From positions 1 to 5,839 of the forward strand of contig JAFGRR010000604.1 in assembly GCA_016935035.1 (NCBI GenBank): DNA of 5,839 bases. The letters are read 5' to 3'. Position 1 is the first letter of the stretch; each line of letters starts with the position of its first letter. The notes below the pieces were generated by a model that was not told the DNA's origin, searched no databases, and saw only the letters and a list, made by a program, of their open reading frames with translations. Below, piece after piece: positions 5,655-5,839 of the stretch. A program made the translations under genes and the position numbers. This DNA is from Phycisphaerae bacterium. GTDB lineage: Bacteria; Planctomycetota; Phycisphaerae; UBA1845; Fen-1342.

Positions 5655-5839
5655 ATGCCACGTGTCAAGGGGAATCAGCTCGCCAAGGTGCAGCGCGTCG
5701 CCGACGGCGACAGCATCGCCGGCCATGATTGCGACCCGGACGTGAGCGATCCCAACGACACGTCGCCGGATCGGCGGTACTTCGTGCATCAGGACCGCAA
5801 CTGGAACGTAACCGCCCTGACGGCGTACAACGCCGACCC
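5655..5839 (+). CDS. RHS-repeat-like protein fragment, runs off the window edge
   Basis: 61 codons are open to the end of the window, with strongly G/C-rich third positions like the certain genes. The segment DRRYFVHQDRNWNVTALTAYN resembles the interior of RHS/YD-repeat proteins, where a (Y/F)xxxDxNxNVxAL segment normally leads to a VxRYxYxPYG motif that would lie just past the window. The upstream Asp-rich stretch (CDPDVSDPNDTSPD) also fits the linker often seen there. A TGA at 5649-5651 closes the frame upstream, so ATG 5655 is the only start. Real RHS proteins have hundreds to thousands of residues before this point. The likeliest reading is an orphan, 5'-truncated copy left by recombination. 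A small independent gene is the alternative. Family assignment is from memory of the motif only. Confidence 0.55.
   Translation, partial: MPRVKGNQLAKVQRVADGDSIAGHDCDPDVSDPNDTSPDRRYFVHQDRNWNVTALTAYNAD

Noticed and set aside
5471..5668. 65-codon minus-strand open frame
   Set aside because: No recognisable motif or ribosome binding site, and it ends within repeat-rich DNA.
5501..5728. 75-codon + strand open frame in the intergenic region
   Set aside because: No motif, poor third-position bias, and its end overlaps the better-supported RHS-like frame in a different phase.

Overview
The window is high-GC, tightly packed bacterial DNA. Every complete gene reads on the + strand, and neighbouring genes are joined by 4-nt overlaps or gaps of a few bases. 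I infer a Planctomycetota-like bacterium. The basis is weak: an RHS-type fragment resembling those common in that phylum, the archaeal/SCP2-style thiolase with a DUF35 partner, and a CTATCCCAAAA-type terminal inverted repeat. No rRNA or other phylogenetic marker is present, so this is tentative.

Region 1 (1-1656) is an acyl-CoA operon. It holds the C-terminal 150 residues of an SCP2-type thiolase, a DUF35 zinc-ribbon/OB-fold partner overlapping it by 4 nt, and a crotonase-fold protein 4 nt further on. The crotonase keeps the oxyanion-hole loops but has glycine at both positions where enoyl-CoA hydratase carries its catalytic glutamates, so it is probably not a classical hydratase.

Region 2 (1657-2966) is a free-standing, full-length transaldolase of the non-oxidative pentose phosphate pathway, behind a 179-nt spacer.

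Region 3 (2967-5242) is the best-defined regulatory unit. A near-consensus sigma70-type promoter has a perfect 12-bp palindrome lodged between its -35 and -10 boxes. It drives a cysteine-containing ArsR-family repressor whose start codon lies about where transcription should begin, so the mRNA is probably leaderless. The repressor overlaps by 4 nt a CoA-disulfide/polysulfide reductase fused to a rhodanese domain, which ends in an unusual five-cysteine tail. Together they read as a self-regulated response to sulfane sulfur or thiol stress.

Region 4 (5243-5839) is accessory DNA. It contains a 134-bp MITE-like element with TA at both edges, then a separate 44-nt stem-loop, then about 200 nt without a recognisable gene. 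The window ends in an open reading frame that looks like an orphan RHS-repeat fragment, running off the edge.
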